DNA of 64,000 nucleotides from the NCBI RefSeq assembly GCF_037893015.1, contig NC_133658.1:426837890-426901889 (forward strand), read 5' to 3'. Below the pieces are notes generated by a model that did not search any database, was not told the origin of the DNA, and was given only the letters and a program-made list of their open reading frames with translations. Origin of the DNA: Macrotis lagotis. Taxonomy: Eukaryota > Chordata > Mammalia > Peramelemorphia > Peramelidae. A program made the translations under genes and the position numbers. Shown here piece by piece: positions 1 through 14,280 of the stretch. The first letter of the stretch is position 1, and the number at the start of each line of letters is the position of its first letter.

Positions 1-1160
1 GTGAAGAGGCAACATCTCCATATAAGTCTCTAAAGGATCAGGTATATCATTCCACTAATGTGAATCTTAAGGAGGGGATAGTGGTTTGATGGGTGAACCA
101 AGGATTGCTGAATAAGTAGAGGAATTGGAAGAACCTCAGGCGATTCAGGATATCCAGTATTTTTAACCTCACCACTTATCTGCAGATGACTCTGATTTAA
201 AGAATTTTTGGTCAGGCTAAAGTCATCATTTGTGTTATGTCCTCATATTCTTAATGCTGAGCAGGTTCATCAACTCTTTTACTCATCATCACTACCTTAC
301 ATTAGAAGACAGTGTAAACTGCAAAAATCTCACATTATCTACCTAATGGAAAAGATATTTGAGATCTGAGACTTGGAGAGGAAAAAAGACTAATATTTTT
401 GGCTTTTTTAATCTTCCTTACTTTTTCTTTCTTTTTCTTTATGGAAACATTTTTTGGGAAAGGAGCATACAATATATTTTTCTTGTTTCTATTACACTTG
501 GTAGTGATTATCCAGTAAAAGCCCTGAAAACATTATAACAAAGCCTTAGGACTTTGTCACTTTGGCTGTGGTTTATGATAAGACATTTTCCCACAACAGG
601 AATTAATTTTCCCCAAAAGACAACAGAACCATTCCTGGGAACTGATTGGCCTCTGTCTCCACTGACACATCTTACTGGCAGCCTTAAGTAAAAAAAATCC
701 AAACTCTGTGGTATTGGGGTCCATCCAACTTGGTGAATATCTTAAGATCACATGAGTCACTATACTCTGCTTTGCTTACACATTGCTTGCATATGGAAAC
801 AAGGAGAACAAGTGTCTAGAATTTGAGTGCTGAATGATCCTTTTTAAATATCTTGCTATATTAGGGCAAAGTAATCTACCTTTTCTTAATTGCTCTAATA
901 CTTTGAATGCCTCATTTCATCACATCAGACCTGATTAATAGGGTGTAGCTGTTAAGCATGACCCTAATACTCTTCTAAACCAAACATTGGGAAAGATTTG
1001 TTATTTTAATATAGGGAATTCCCAAAATAGCATTTTCTTCCACAAACCTGAGAGGTCACAGGGAATCACTTTTTCTTAACTAGGACCTAATGAGTCTGCT
1101 TCTCCACCCAGCTCTCTATCTACAGAATGCCATCTTTCCTCCTCCCTCAACAATAATTTC
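1..1160. other. AT-rich non-coding DNA, nothing recognised
   Basis: I see no long open frame, splice-like exon pattern or repeat I can name here. Short open frames of 64-67 codons on the minus strand around 508-760 overlap one another in different frames and look like chance. Confidence 0.6.
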
Positions 1161-1363
1161 TTATAAAGTTCAATAAAATTTAAGATGCTACCAAAATGTG
1201 GACAATTATAAAGAAAGCATTTTTCAGCAATGAATATGCCCTGGAAGAAATAGGTTTGTGCTATTGCAAAATCACATTTACAGCTTCCTACGCACTAATC
1301 CTTTTCCCTATGTAGAAGAGCACATTATTTACTCAATAGTTTTTAAAAGCTTTGAAGAGTCTG
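1161..1363. repeat. Copy A of a 203-bp direct duplication
   Basis: This segment matches 1852-2053 in the same orientation with about 19 differences by eye, roughly 90% identity, including one single-base indel. The match starts and stops abruptly at both ends. It includes the shared strings acagcttcctacgca and gtagaagagcacattattta. No coding potential or known family is seen. Confidence 0.85.
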
Positions 1364-1851
1364 TCATGTTTTTGCAGATGTAAAAGTCTTTTTATGATAA
1401 AGAAAAAGGTAATGGCACCAGGTTTTCAACATGCTGAGCTGTCTGCATCTGATCTTGATCTTGGTATAATTCCAATCAAAACCTATAAAATGTATATAAG
1501 TATCTTCATGGAGAAAGCAGACTAGAAACTTTACCTCTAGTTCTCCGAGCTGCAATTTCCATAACACTCTGTCTGGTTTATATGAAGATCAGAATGCCCT
1601 TTTTTAAATGAAGTTGCAGCAGAAATAAACAGTATTGTGGGTGTACAGAGAATATAGAGATCATATACAGATATTAGACTAGGTCTATACTAGGCACATA
1701 TATATATATATATGTATACATATAAAACACTGATTACAGTGTCTATTAGGGATCTATATATCTATATACATGAGTATATTCATATATGTGTACACATATA
1801 CAACTTTAAGTATATTAAAAACAGATATGGATATGGACGTGAACAAAGACA
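1364..1851. repeat. Spacer between duplicated copies with TA/CATA-rich tract
   Basis: This 488-bp spacer contains an interrupted AT/CATA simple-repeat stretch at about 1690-1805. It shares no visible similarity with the flanking duplicated block. Minus-strand frames here are short and unconvincing. Confidence 0.6.
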
Positions 1852-2053
1852 TTATAAAGTTCAGTAAAATTTAAGAAGCTACTGAAATGTGAGAAATTAT
1901 AAAGAAAGCATTTTTCAACAGTGAATATTCCCTGAAGAAATAGGTTTGTGCCATTGTAAAATCACATTTACAGCTTCCTACGCATTAACCCTTTCCCCCA
2001 TGTAGAAGAGCACATTATTTACTCAATAGCTTTTAAAAGCTTTGAAGAGTCTG
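1852..2053. repeat. Copy B of the 203-bp direct duplication
   Basis: This is the second copy of the segment at 1161-1363, offset by about 690 bp. The flanks of the two copies are unrelated and I see no target-site duplication. It may be a local segmental copy or a second insertion of an unknown repeat. Confidence 0.85.
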
Positions 2054-2639
2054 GTATATTGAAGAGACATAGGTATAGATATAGATCCCTTCTAATACTC
2101 TTCCAGTCCCAACAATCTATGTTCTATGTTAAAAAGTTCCTTCCATAGATGGAAGGAATTATTTTTTGTTAGCCATTTTCAATGGTCTATCAGAAGAATA
2201 AATGAGATAGCCACACTGGCACATACTGAGAAATGGAGAAAATATTAAAGTATCAATGAATTCCTCTGATTTTTATATTGTTCTCTATCAATTTTTCTGA
2301 AGTACAGACAGAAATGGTGCTAGAGTAAGTTACTTACTTGCTTTTTATTGTTCCTTTATGTTCAATATTCTACATGCTCTTATATAGTTGGATAAAATTA
2401 TTTCCATAGCTGATTACCTATTTGAGATGTTGATAGCTATTAAAAATTTGTAAGTTCTTCAGTTCTTACGAATCAGTGTTATATCCATGCAATTGTGAGC
2501 TAGAGTTCATTCTGTGATGATGGTCCAGTTCTAGTAAAGTTTAGTGATTTGAGTTCTCCATGACATTTAGAATTCTCTATTTGTAGCATAGAAATTTGGA
2601 ATTTATCAGTCTTTGGAAGAAAATAAGTTTCTAAAAACA

Positions 2640-3253
2640 CCTCCAGCAACCTCTTCATGTCTTTCCAGGTATTCTATAGTTACAATATTTTTTACCTACA
2701 ATGATATGTTGTTCCATCTCCACAATTTCTTTGCATACTATACTTCAGTCATTATGATATAATTGAATAAGCACATACTTGTTATAATAACTGGTATCCG
2801 TGAACTGGCTGTGAATTGCCATTATAAACTTCTCTATTTCCATAAACAGATCTTCCTGACTCTTCTTTGTCAATATATTGTTGGATAAAAGTTAGTGTAA
2901 ATGCAATGCAGAAATGGGGTCCATTCTTGGGCCTTAGTAATTTTATGGATTCCATTCATAAATCCATTTTAAGGTAAATTCAACAAATAAAATTCTATTA
3001 GCTTTCAGTAGCACCTAGAGGAGAAATATGTGCTTAATCTAAAATTAGCAATTTTGACCTGTTTTGTCATATACTCTAAGAATATTGATGAATCTTCTTC
3101 AATTTGATGCAATATATTAATTTTTTATAGATATTATGGAGTGATAAACTCTGTATTTCCTTAACATAGTGCATATTTTCATTATGTTGATTCCCAAAAC
3201 TGTTAAGGTCCTTTTTATAATTCGAAAAGTGTATATTAAGGCCAGTATTTCAT

Positions 3254-3260
<7 letters not shown>
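2640..3260 (-). other. Decayed unidentified element, copy 1
   Basis: Read on the minus strand this block gives broken protein-like stretches, for example a run ending IQQYIDKEES near 2865-2960 and a DLNSF string near 3210. The block at 9430-10600 gives comparable strings (KKHYIDREAK, DLNSF) in the same order and similar spacing. At DNA level the two share tgtcaatata(t/a)tgtt, agtcattat and cagtatttcat in collinear order. The family is unknown. It could be an old transposon coding region or pieces of a duplicated pseudogene. Stops are frequent, so it is not functional. Confidence 0.4.
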
Positions 3261-3286
<26 letters not shown>

Positions 3287-3298
3287 ATATACATTATA
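3250..3298. repeat. (TA)n microsatellite
   Basis: Nearly pure TA repeats with a few interruptions, at the edge of the decayed element. Confidence 0.9.
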
Positions 3299-3689
3299 TC
3301 TAAATATATAAATTACTTTAAATGTGTTCTTCCTATTCAGCTTTAGATTGAGGACATGATTAAAACTTCTAAGGAAGAGAAGTCAAATATTTAGTCTGTG
3401 GGACACATGTGACCCACAGTACTCTTGAAAGTTGTATGAATCATATTAAAATGTAATTTGTAAATATTTAACAAAATTAATAAAATTTAAGAAACTATAG
3501 ATAACATTGGTTTATGATATAGGTAGTACTGTTAATACTATGTCAATATGTGGTCTGAAGGAATCCTTTTGCAAAGATAAGTGATGCTTGTTTCTATTTG
3601 AGTTTGAAATCACTCTCCTAAATATTCAGTTACATTCTTTTTGTTGATATTTTTATGCCCAGTTTTCTTTGATTGAAGTATAGTGGAGA

Positions 3690-3905
3690 AAGTTCTGAAG
3701 CTGAAGCAATGAGAATCTGAACCTGAAAACTGTCACTAAAATTTATGATTTGGGAAAGTTATTTAATATCTCTCATTCTCAGTTTCCTCATCTATAAAAT
3801 GGGGATAATACTTAATAACCTATTTCATAGAGTTGCTGTGAGGAGCAAAGAATATATATGAAATATCTGACCAAATGTAAAACATTGTATAAATGAGCTG
3901 TTATC
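3690..3905 (+). mobile_element. MIR SINE
   Basis: The CORE-region order is visible: a degenerate tRNA-like head, the string tcagtttcctcatctataaa, atggggataat, then the agagttgctgtgagga and tgtataaatgagctgttatcat tail typical of MIR. It is old and diverged, with no clear TSD. Confidence 0.8.
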
Positions 3906-4004
3906 ATATTTACCTTTATCTTACAAAGTCTTACTTTTCGAGCTCAAACATTCAATCTTTCTCTTTCCTTGTGTGTTAAGAGTTTCACACTTATCTAGTT
4001 CCAA

Positions 4005-4890
4005 TGATAACTTTTTAAAAATTTAATTTGATTCAATTTTCCCCAGTTGAAGTAAGTGTAGTCATGAAAAACATTGCTATAAGTCATGTTGCAAAAGTAA
4101 ATATAATCCCCCCCTCTAAAAAAAAGAGAAACCTCAAGAAAATTAAAATGAAAAAATGGTGTACTCAGTCACCATCAACTCTATCTTTGGAATGGATAGT
4201 ATTTTTTATCATAAATCCTTCAGAATTCTCTTGAGTCACAGTATTATTGAGAAAAGGTAGGTCATTCATAGCTGATCATTCTGCAATATGGCTGTTAGTT
4301 TATATAAAGAACATTTCCCATTTCATCTATTCAATTTTTGTTTTATTTTATTTTTTTACTTGGAGCATCCTGCTCAACATTTTCCAAAATAGAATAGCAT
4401 TTCTTTTCAATCACATACCACTATTTGTTCAGTCATTCCCCAATCACTGGGCATGCCCTCAATCTCTAACTCCCTGCCACCAGAAAAGAGCTGCCATAAA
4501 TATCCCTGTACATATAGATTCTTTTCTTCCCATATTTCATCTTTTCTGGATGGTCAAAGAGTAAGTATAATTTGATAGTCCTTTGAGCATAGTTCTAAAT
4601 TGCTCTACAGAATATTTTAATCATTTCACAACTCCTCCAACAATGCACTGATGTCCCAATTTCCCTACATCCCTTCTAATATTTGTCATTTTCTCCTTCT
4701 GTCCTATTAGCCAATCTAAAAGGTATAAGGTATAACCTTAGAATTTTTCCAACTCACATTTCTTCTATCAATAGTGAGTTAGGACATTTTTAAAAGATGA
4801 TTTACATAGATTGCATTGATTATCTCATTTGAAAATTGTTCATAGCTCTTGATCATTAATCAATTGGGGAATGGCTTGTTTTTTATATGT
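4005..4890 (-). mobile_element. L1 3' end (3'UTR plus ORF2 C-terminal end), antisense
   Basis: The reverse complement reads as a marsupial L1 3' end. On the plus strand one sees ccacaact-type and ttcagtcattccccaatcac strings, the aactcctccaacaatgcact stretch, and finally caattggggaatggcttg. These follow the same order as the antisense L1 at 59345-60455. It is heavily mutated. It is followed on the same strand by L1 ORF1 sequence, with nearly all of ORF2 absent between them. Confidence 0.8.
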
Positions 4891-4891
4891 T

Positions 4892-5085
4892 CCTTCTAAC
4901 TGCCCTAAGCAGTTCAGCATCATTAAGTCCCTTATGATTTACCTTATTTTGCAAGCCAACAGTGTTGTCCAAGGTCACACAGTTGGGTAATTATTACATG
5001 TTTGAGGCAGGATTTATTCAGGTCCTCTTGACTCTACAGTCAGTGTTCTTTCCACTGTGCCTCTTAGCTGCCACTTGTTTACTTT
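4892..5085 (-). mobile_element. CORE-SINE (MIR/Mar-1 type), antisense
   Basis: The segment holds aaggtcacacagttgggtaat, gaggcaggattt, ggtcctcttgactct and ctttccactgtgcctcttag in the order expected for a minus-strand CORE-SINE. It lies exactly between the L1 3' end and the L1 ORF1 sequence, so it was inserted in the L1 or marks its deletion point. Confidence 0.7.
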
Positions 5086-5714
5086 TTTGATACTTTACTT
5101 GAGTCTTATATTTGAAGATCAAGTTTTTTATTTAGCCCTGGCTATTTCATCAGGAAAGTTTGAAAATCCCCTATTTCATTGCATGTCCAGCAGTTTTGCT
5201 GGAAGATTGACTCTTGGTTGTAATACAAGCTCTTTTGCTTTCTTGAATATCATATTCCAAGAACTACAATCCTTTAATGTAGAAACTGCTAGAACTTGTG
5301 TTATCTTGACTGCCTTCACAGTATTTAAATTGTTTCTTTCTGGCTGCTTGTAGGATTTTTTTCCTTGGTTTGGGAGTTCTGAAATATGGCTATAATATTC
5401 CTGGCCAAATTCCATTTTGGGATCTCTGTAAGGAGGTAATTGATACATTCTTTCAATTTCTATTTTATCCTCTGCTTCTAGGATATCAAAGCAGTTTTCC
5501 TGGATAATTTATTGAAAAATGAAGTCTAGAGTCTTTTTTTTTTTGGTCATGGCTTTCAGGTAGTACAATAATTTTAAAATGATCTCTTCTGGATCTGTTT
5601 TCCAGGTCAGTTGTTTTTCCAATGAGATGTATCACATTTTCTTCTAATTTTTCATCATGTTGTTTTCATTTTATTGTTTCTTGATTTCTCAAAAAGTTAT
5701 CAACTTTCCTTAGT
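5085..5714 (-). mobile_element. L1 ORF1 C-terminal half, antisense (left of the actin insertion)
   Basis: The minus-strand frame 5176-5448 encodes a recognisable ORF1p C-terminal domain: KITQVLAVSTLKDC, then WNMIFKKAKELVLQPRVN and LPAKLL. The better preserved copy at 63071-63448 reads RITQGLAASTLMDR, WNKIFRRARELGMQPRIH and YPAKL. It contains stops and frameshifts outside this frame. It continues at 7778 beyond the inserted actin retrocopy. Confidence 0.85.
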
Positions 5715-5728
5715 TCAATTCTATATTT

Positions 5729-7777
<2,049 letters not shown>

Positions 7778-8985
7778 TCAATTCTATATTTTAAGGAATT
7801 ATTTTCTTCAGAGCAATTTTATATCTCTTTTCCATTTGGCCTATTTTGCTTTTTAAGGCATTCTTCTCCTCATTGGTCTTTTGGACCACTTTTTCCATTT
7901 GCTCCAAACTGATTTATAAGATGTTATTTTCTTTAGTGTTTTTTGTATCTATGTCTTCAAAGTGTTGATGTGCTTTTCATGATTATCATGTATCACTCTC
8001 ATTTCTCTTCTTCATTTTTCCATCTACCTCCCCTGCTAAATTTTCAAAGTCTTTTTTTGAGCTCTTCCATGACCTGAGTAAAATTGATATATTCCTTGGA
8101 CCTTTTGGATGCAGAAGCTTTGACTTTGTCATCTTCTGATTGTGTATTTTGATCAAAGTAATTGTCTATAATCTTTTTTTTTCTTTTGCTTGCTCATTTT
8201 CTCAGACTATGGCTTGATTTTAACTTTTTGTTAAGGTGGGCTCTGCTTCCTTAGTGGAGACATACTTCCCCAAGCTTTTGAAAGGTTTTTCAAGCTGTTT
8301 TCAGTGCTACTCCAGAGACCTGCAAGTTTTCAATTCCTCCCACATCTAATGAGAGTCTATAATTGTTCTCCTGGTCTGGGCTCTGGATCTGTGGGGAAAA
8401 GTCCTTGCTCTACTGCAGGCAGTAAGCTCTGTTATGCTTCTGCTCCTTTGCCTGAGACTGGGGTCCCAGGTTGTGAACTAGATCTGAGTGTGGGCAATGC
8501 AACTATGTCCCACCTCAAGTATAGTATAGAGACTCCTGTAATCTCCTTCAGATCCCTTTACCATCTGTGGACTGAGGGCTCAGGAAGCGGCTTCCAGGTA
8601 GCACCTGAAGCCTGTTCCTGGTTCACTGGAGTTGGGTCTGCTGTTGAGGTCTGTGCTAAACTGGGGGCTCCTCTTTCACCCTGGTATGGCAGAGTTTTCT
8701 TGCTTACCTTCCAAGTAGTCCTTGGAATTCCCTTGGCTGAAAGGTCTGGAATCTGCCACTGCTGCTGCTGACCTAGGCACCCTATGGTCTGTTCTTGGAA
8801 AGTTGAAGCTGGTTCCCTCTAGCATGATCTGGGCTGCTCTGTAGGTCCTTTCTATCCTCAGTGTAACAGATCCTTCACAGGCATCTTACCATATATCTTG
8901 GACTGGAAAATTGTTTCACTATCTTTTTGTGGGTTCTGTCACTTTAGGATTTGGTTAGAATCATTCTCAAATGACATCTTGATAT
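7778..8985 (-). mobile_element. L1 ORF1 N-terminal region and 5'UTR, antisense (right of the actin insertion)
   Basis: This continues the L1 broken at 5714/7778. The stretch 7790-8200 gives a degraded Lys/Glu-rich coiled-coil region on the minus strand. From about 8230 to 8985 the sequence is GC-richer and resembles the antisense of a marsupial L1 5'UTR. The 155-codon plus-strand frame at 8304-8771 is read against the element and is judged to be a chance frame in that UTR. Confidence 0.7.
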
Positions 8986-9239
8986 CATTTGAAAAAAAAC
9001 TTTTTAGTACAGTTTTTTGATAAAGGTATATATATCTTGATGTCATAGAGGATTAACAATATGTTTTGGTTCAATTTCCTCAATGATGTAGAAGCCACAC
9101 TTAGTTATACTTATTAGAAATGATCATGGATTTAAAGCAGAATCAATATAGGCTGAAAGTCTCCCTGGAATATGCTACGAATCATTAATTGTTCTTGGCA
9201 TTATTGTGTCAGTGTTATGTTAAATAAAAAACAGATTCA
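8986..9239. other. Unassigned AT-rich DNA
   Basis: No repeat or coding pattern recognised between the L1 5'UTR edge and the WSINE1 target site. Confidence 0.5.
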
Positions 9240-9252
9240 CATGTAGAAATTA

Positions 9253-9412
9253 TTATCTTTTTTCAGGTTTTTGCAAGGCAAATGGGGTTAAGTGGCTTGC
9301 CTAAGGCCACACAGCTAGATAATTATTAAGTGTCTGAGACCAGATTTGAACCCAGGTATTCCTGACTCCAAGGCTGGTGCTTTATCCACTATGCCACCTA
9401 GCCACCCCACCC
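9253..9412 (-). mobile_element. WSINE1-type CORE-SINE with 13-bp TSD
   Basis: The minus-strand copy has the full-length landmarks: gtttttgcaaggcaaatggg tail, cttgcctaaggccacacagc, ttattaagtgtctgagacc, then the tRNA-like head ending ccacctagccacccc. Target duplications catgtagaaatta are identical at 9240-9252 and 9413-9425. Confidence 0.93.
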
Positions 9413-9429
9413 CATGTAGAAATTAAATG

Positions 9430-10600
9430 TTCTAGTATTCTTGCTATAATTTGGTCTCTTTTATATGTTTACACTACATGAATAAATCATGAGTATGGAA
9501 CTGATTCAAAGACTTTTCAATAATCCATAGTCATTATACATGGTAGGTCTCTTTGAGACAGCTTGTTCAATAATTATCAAATTGATAGTAAGTCACTCTT
9601 TTCAGTCATGGGATTTCTGGGCACACCATTTTTGCTTCTCTGTCAATATAATGTTTCTTAAATGTAGATTTTTTTTTAGTAATATAAGATATGAATGCTT
9701 TGTATAAAGCACATGCATGTATTTTTCCTGGGTTTGGAGGTTTCATTAGTGTTTGAATGACTGAAATTATGTATGTGAAGCCTTCTATTAAGAAAAATGT
9801 GATTAGGCTTACTTCTGAGAAGCTGTTTAAGTCCCTTGCTAATAATTCATACATTATTCTGACACTTTTCAGTATTTCATAAAAGCTTAAAGTTTCAGTA
9901 ACTTCTTTTGACGTAAATTTTCTATCACTCATTATATGAAGGGTACATAAATTTTCTGTTTGAATTTTGTTCACTTGCATTTTTATTATTCTAGACTACT
10001 CTGATCATATAGGAAACCAAATTTTTCCATATCTCACTTTGTCAAAATCACTATTGAATTATTTTGTTCTCTGACTCTTTGTACTGCCTTAAAAACTTAA
10101 ATTGTTAAGTTTCTTTTAAAACAGTGACTAAGGGAAACTAGAATTTCAATATTGCTTACCAGATTCCATTCAACATAATTTTTGTGTCATTGTTGCCTTT
10201 AACAGAATGATATGATAGTCAAGGTTACTCCTTCAATAATAGATAGATATTGTCCAGTGGCTTTCTGAATATTTTCAAAATCTTTCCCAAATTTCTAATG
10301 TAGGCATAGTGTTTGATGTCCTTTTTGAATGGATGTTCCATGAGAGCTGTGTCTTTCTTTGACAATTCTAATGGTAATGATTGATTCTGAATGTGCTGTT
10401 CAGGTCTTGAAATATTTTATTTTCTCTCAAATATTGTGGGAGATGGTATTCATATCTGGGAATTATTGAAAATGCCAGTTTTTTTTAAAAATGACTGTTT
10501 TGGGTATAATAGGTCAGTTAGTTGGATTCATATAATCAAATTCAAAAGGAGCTTTTCAATATCACACTAAAAATATGACCAGATCATTTTCAAATTCTTT
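9430..10600 (-). other. Decayed unidentified element, copy 2
   Basis: The minus-strand frame 9606-9980 is open for 124 codons and contains ARDLNSFSEV, a hydrophobic stretch LITFFLIEGFTYIISVIQ, KPPNPGKIHACALYKAFI and KKHYIDREAK. Further upstream on the minus strand (about 10250-10400) other frames give EHPFKKDIKHYAYIRNLGK and RKPLDNIYLLL. The last part corresponds to the block at 2640-3260. I do not recognise the family, and several frame changes and stops make it a fossil. A transposon coding region or a duplicated host pseudogene are both possible. Confidence 0.4.
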
Positions 10601-10654
10601 TGAGGTACAGATAATGTTCATTTCAGTATTGTGCTTAGTTCCTGAAGATTTTGT

Positions 10655-10890
10655 TAATAATATTTAATAGACTACTTCAAAGTTTGCAAAGCTTTTTATA
10701 AATATTACCTCATTTAATCCTCACAATAACATTAGAATGTAGATGTTATTATTAATTATCTGTTACAGGTGAAGTAGACAGTTTAAGTGACTTAGCCAGG
10801 ATCACACAGCAAGTAAGGATTTGAGTATGAATTTGAATTCAAGTCTTTCTGATTTCATGTCCCATATTCCAGCTACCATACTACTTAACT
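10655..10890 (-). mobile_element. MIR SINE, antisense
   Basis: It contains aaagtttgcaaagctttttataa, cctcatttaatcctcacaa, gtgacttagccaggatcacacagc and gaattcaagtctttctgat in antisense MIR order. Confidence 0.85.
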
Positions 10891-11360
10891 TTCTAAATAA
10901 TCGAGTTTAAAATTATCTTCAAAAAAAAAAAGGATTTTCAATGAACTCAATTATTTCAACTTTTCTGTCTTCAGATTTCAGTATTTTCTCACTTTCATCT
11001 AATCTAGACTTGAAAATAAAGTAATTATTATTTTTAGGGATGAAGCCCAAGAGCAGAGAGGAAAACAGAAATGGCATGTACTTCATTCTATTCCTCCAAG
11101 ATTTTGATTTCAACTATTATCTCTCTATATTTAAAATTTTTCTTGTTATTGTAGTTTGAAGGATATAGGTATTTAGGTTGGCACCAGTTCTTAGAAATGA
11201 TCTTATTGCTCTTTCCTCATTTTTATTTTTATCACTATTATATGTAGCTATAATTCCCTCAGGTCTTAGCTGTTTATGTTTCTCAGTAAGAAGAATATTT
11301 AAGAGAGGCAGGAAAAAGAAGCAAGGTAGGAAGGGATGAGAAAAAGCAAAAAGAAAGATA
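10891..11360. other. No recognised feature
   Basis: AT-rich DNA with a purine-rich stretch at about 11290-11365. The overlapping minus-strand frames (11117-11501) show no domain and mirror this purine bias. Confidence 0.5.
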
Positions 11361-11364
11361 GGAC

Positions 11365-11800
11365 TTTTGGGAGCCAAGATGGTGGAGTAAGCAGTATGTT
11401 TCCATAACTCTCCTATGTTTACCTCCAAACACATAGAAACTCAAAATAAGCATTTTGCAGAGCAAAATAGCAGAATTAGGAAAAAAGATGAGGTGAAACA
11501 ATCTTTTTAACCCATGAAACTTATATCAGCAGAAACGATTTAACTCTCAACGCTTATTCCTCCTATGGACCACCATTTGATCTATGATCTCTGCCACTGT
11601 GGCAATCATAATTATATCACCAGTGTAGCAGGGGTTCATTGAAATGCTCAGGAAAAGAGATTTCTTTCAAGCCTCTCACCCCATAATGTGGCAGTATGAA
11701 GAAAATGTCAAGAAAATCTGGGGAAGAAAGGAGAAAATATATTGGATCCCTCATTTAGCAGCAAACCCTTCCTGAGTAGTCTTAACCATGAGAATAGATT
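11365..11800 (+). mobile_element. L1 5'UTR fragment
   Basis: It begins with gggagccaagatggtggagtaa followed by a ttccataactctcc stretch, the usual start of marsupial L1 5'UTRs; compare 43260-43280 and 61515-61540. The right end is vague. Confidence 0.55.
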
Positions 11801-13855
11801 TTTTAAAAAAGCATTGATGAGGTCAGTAAGCTTCATACTGCTGATTCTGGGTCTGGACTAACTGGTCTACAACATTGCCAAGATCAGGAGGAATTAAAGT
11901 GATGAACCTGACATCTTTTTTTCAGTTTCCTGTAGTTCATTGTAAGCTGCCAGGTGTTATCTGCTTTCCTCAGGGTAACACAGAGTGGCTGTAAGTTGAG
12001 TTGCTATAATAAATGTTTCTTTTCTTTCCTTCACTAGAAAAGAAATACCTTTTACCTCTTCTTCTTAGGAACATGCTCTTAGTAACTTTTCCAGTAGCTT
12101 TTCACAATAGCATGCATGGAAGATGCTAAAAGGGCACCCAGATACTGAACCCATAATTCCCCTTCTTTCTATAGGTTTCCATTTTATTATCCCTGCCTCA
12201 CGTGAATCCAATTCACTTGCAAGTCATGAGATCACCTTCCTACTCTCAAGAGAATGAAGGAAAAACAATAGCAAGTCTTCCATGTAGAATATCACTTAAA
12301 TGATCCAAATAGGGTGGGCTTTTAAGAATGCCTTAGGTTTGGAAGGAACTGCAGGAACCAAAGTGCTCTGGTGATGAATTTCCTTGTACAATTTTATGAG
12401 CAACCCCATGGATTGGCTATCAGCTACTTTCTTATCAGTAACATGTTTTAGGATCTCTTTCTATGAGATAGTGTCATTGCTTTCTGCCTGAGCTGTACAG
12501 TTGACTCTGTGACTTTTCTTATTTCCAAAATTCTTATTCATACTAATTAAATCTGTCCCCACATCCTACTCAACTTTCCCCAATTAATCATCCAAACCTG
12601 TTCAATTGTGGGGCAGGGCAGACCCATAGCTAAAGTCTGAAGTCATTCTTATGGGGTTCCACCCACAAGATTGAACCTAATTGCCCTAGAGTTAGACTGG
12701 GCATTGTTATAGCAGGACTTGAAAGTTAGAGGTAGACTATACAAACTCATTCTATAAAATTCATTTCCTTTTGAAACTTCACCCTTTTTCCTGTAGCCAG
12801 ACATGAAATTATCTCTATGGGATTAGATAAAAATAGTTCCTAATTTAAGTCACCTAAATAGAGATAAATGATAGTCTCCTTCTAGAGGTTCTAATAAATG
12901 TAGCTAACTTTGCAGAAGTAAGATCTCAGTGATCTCTCCCATCCTATTCCAGTCAACTGCAGAAAATTTCTAAGCATTGACTCCTGTGTTTGAACTCATG
13001 CAATGAACTGACTTCCTCCTTGAAGAAGTAATTATATAATTGTTTGTTTTTGTAACCATCATTGGACATTTAATAGGGTTTTCCTTATTTCCAACCTCAT
13101 TCTCCCAACTCATGGATCTAATCTCAGTGGAAACCAGAACCATTAGGTGAGTTCCTGTCTGCAGCCTATTATTTTTCCCCATCTTTTGAAAAGATCCCTT
13201 GTATCATAATACTTGCCTTCACAATGGGAAGGAAGGAGAGAGAAGAAAGGGAAAGAATGGAGGGAATGTGGAACTCAAAAATTGAATGATTGTCTCCTCC
13301 CACAAAAAAGAAAAAAATAGAAAAAGATTCCCTCATTTGTGTGACCACTACTTACATTAGTTGATACTTGATTGTTGCTGCATGACTACTCAAAGCTGAA
13401 AGCTCTATCTCCAGTTTTTGAATTTCTAATCCTGTTGACTTTCAGTCTTATTATGCAGTCAGTACAGCTTCTTCAGGACAGCCAATAATAGACATGGAAT
13501 ACTGGACTTGATGATTTTTTTTTTATTTCTACTGGAAAGCTTTCTCCAGCAACTATCCAATTAATCACCTGTATGAATGAGAACTCAATGTCTATGAAGC
13601 AAGGCGCAAATTAGACTGGAAGGTTTTATGCCATATGGAGCAGGAAAGACTAGTGCATAGAACCATCATCGAAGAGTAATGAGTATTGTCTTAATCATTC
13701 TTTGGTAGCCACCCTATGGCATACCCATGGGAGAATGCAAACCAGGTGCTAAACCACTCCTCAAGCACCAACTTTGTCCTACCCACTATGAAAATTCATT
13801 TAAGCAAATTCTTCCAGGGTGGAAGGATCTTTCTTTGTTGAATTTCTGGCAGGGC
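11801..13855. other. About 2 kb without an assignable gene or repeat
   Basis: No open frame above 70 codons and no exon-like pattern. A purine-rich segment at about 13220-13330, including aatgtggaactcaaaaattg, resembles a short L1 3'UTR remnant. Confidence 0.45.
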
Positions 13856-13863
13856 TGCTAACT

Positions 13864-14280
13864 TTCTCTCTCTCTCTTTCTAAAGCCAGTACAGCATGCT
13901 GTGGGCTGTGCTCTTGGAGCAATAGGATCCCAACTCCATTTGACTGAATTTATATTGATCCACAGTTTTCTTCTCTCCTCTCCTGAACTATGTATCATTT
14001 TCTTCTCCCTTCTTTCCCAAAGTTCTTTCCTAGATTTATGTTTTTCTAAACCTCTCTCTCTCTCTCTTTCAATGAAACTATTCAGTCTATCCTCAAATAA
14101 CTTGCTGACTCTCCAGATTAAGTTTAGTCTGTGAATTACTTGTGCCTTGTGGCCCAGTGATGAACCTTGCAATCTTGTGAATAAAATCTATCATTTCCCA
14201 CTTGCAGGGTTAGTTGTGAGTTCTTTACTTAAAGAACCATGATATTTGGGTGGCACCACCCAAATTCACTGTCACAACCT
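13864..14280 (+). other. Pyrimidine-rich segment ending in an AATAAA-containing block
   Basis: CT-rich tracts at 13864-13882 and 14050-14072 precede a block with AATAAA near 14180. The block might be a solo LTR fragment, but no termini or duplicated target site could be found. Confidence 0.25.

Noticed and set aside
8304-8771. 155-codon plus-strand open frame
   Set aside because: It lies in the antisense of an L1 5'UTR, has no domain, and its length is explained by the locally higher GC content.
13864-14280. Possible solo LTR with AATAAA
   Set aside because: No matching termini, promoter motif or target duplication could be found, so it is kept only as an unassigned segment.
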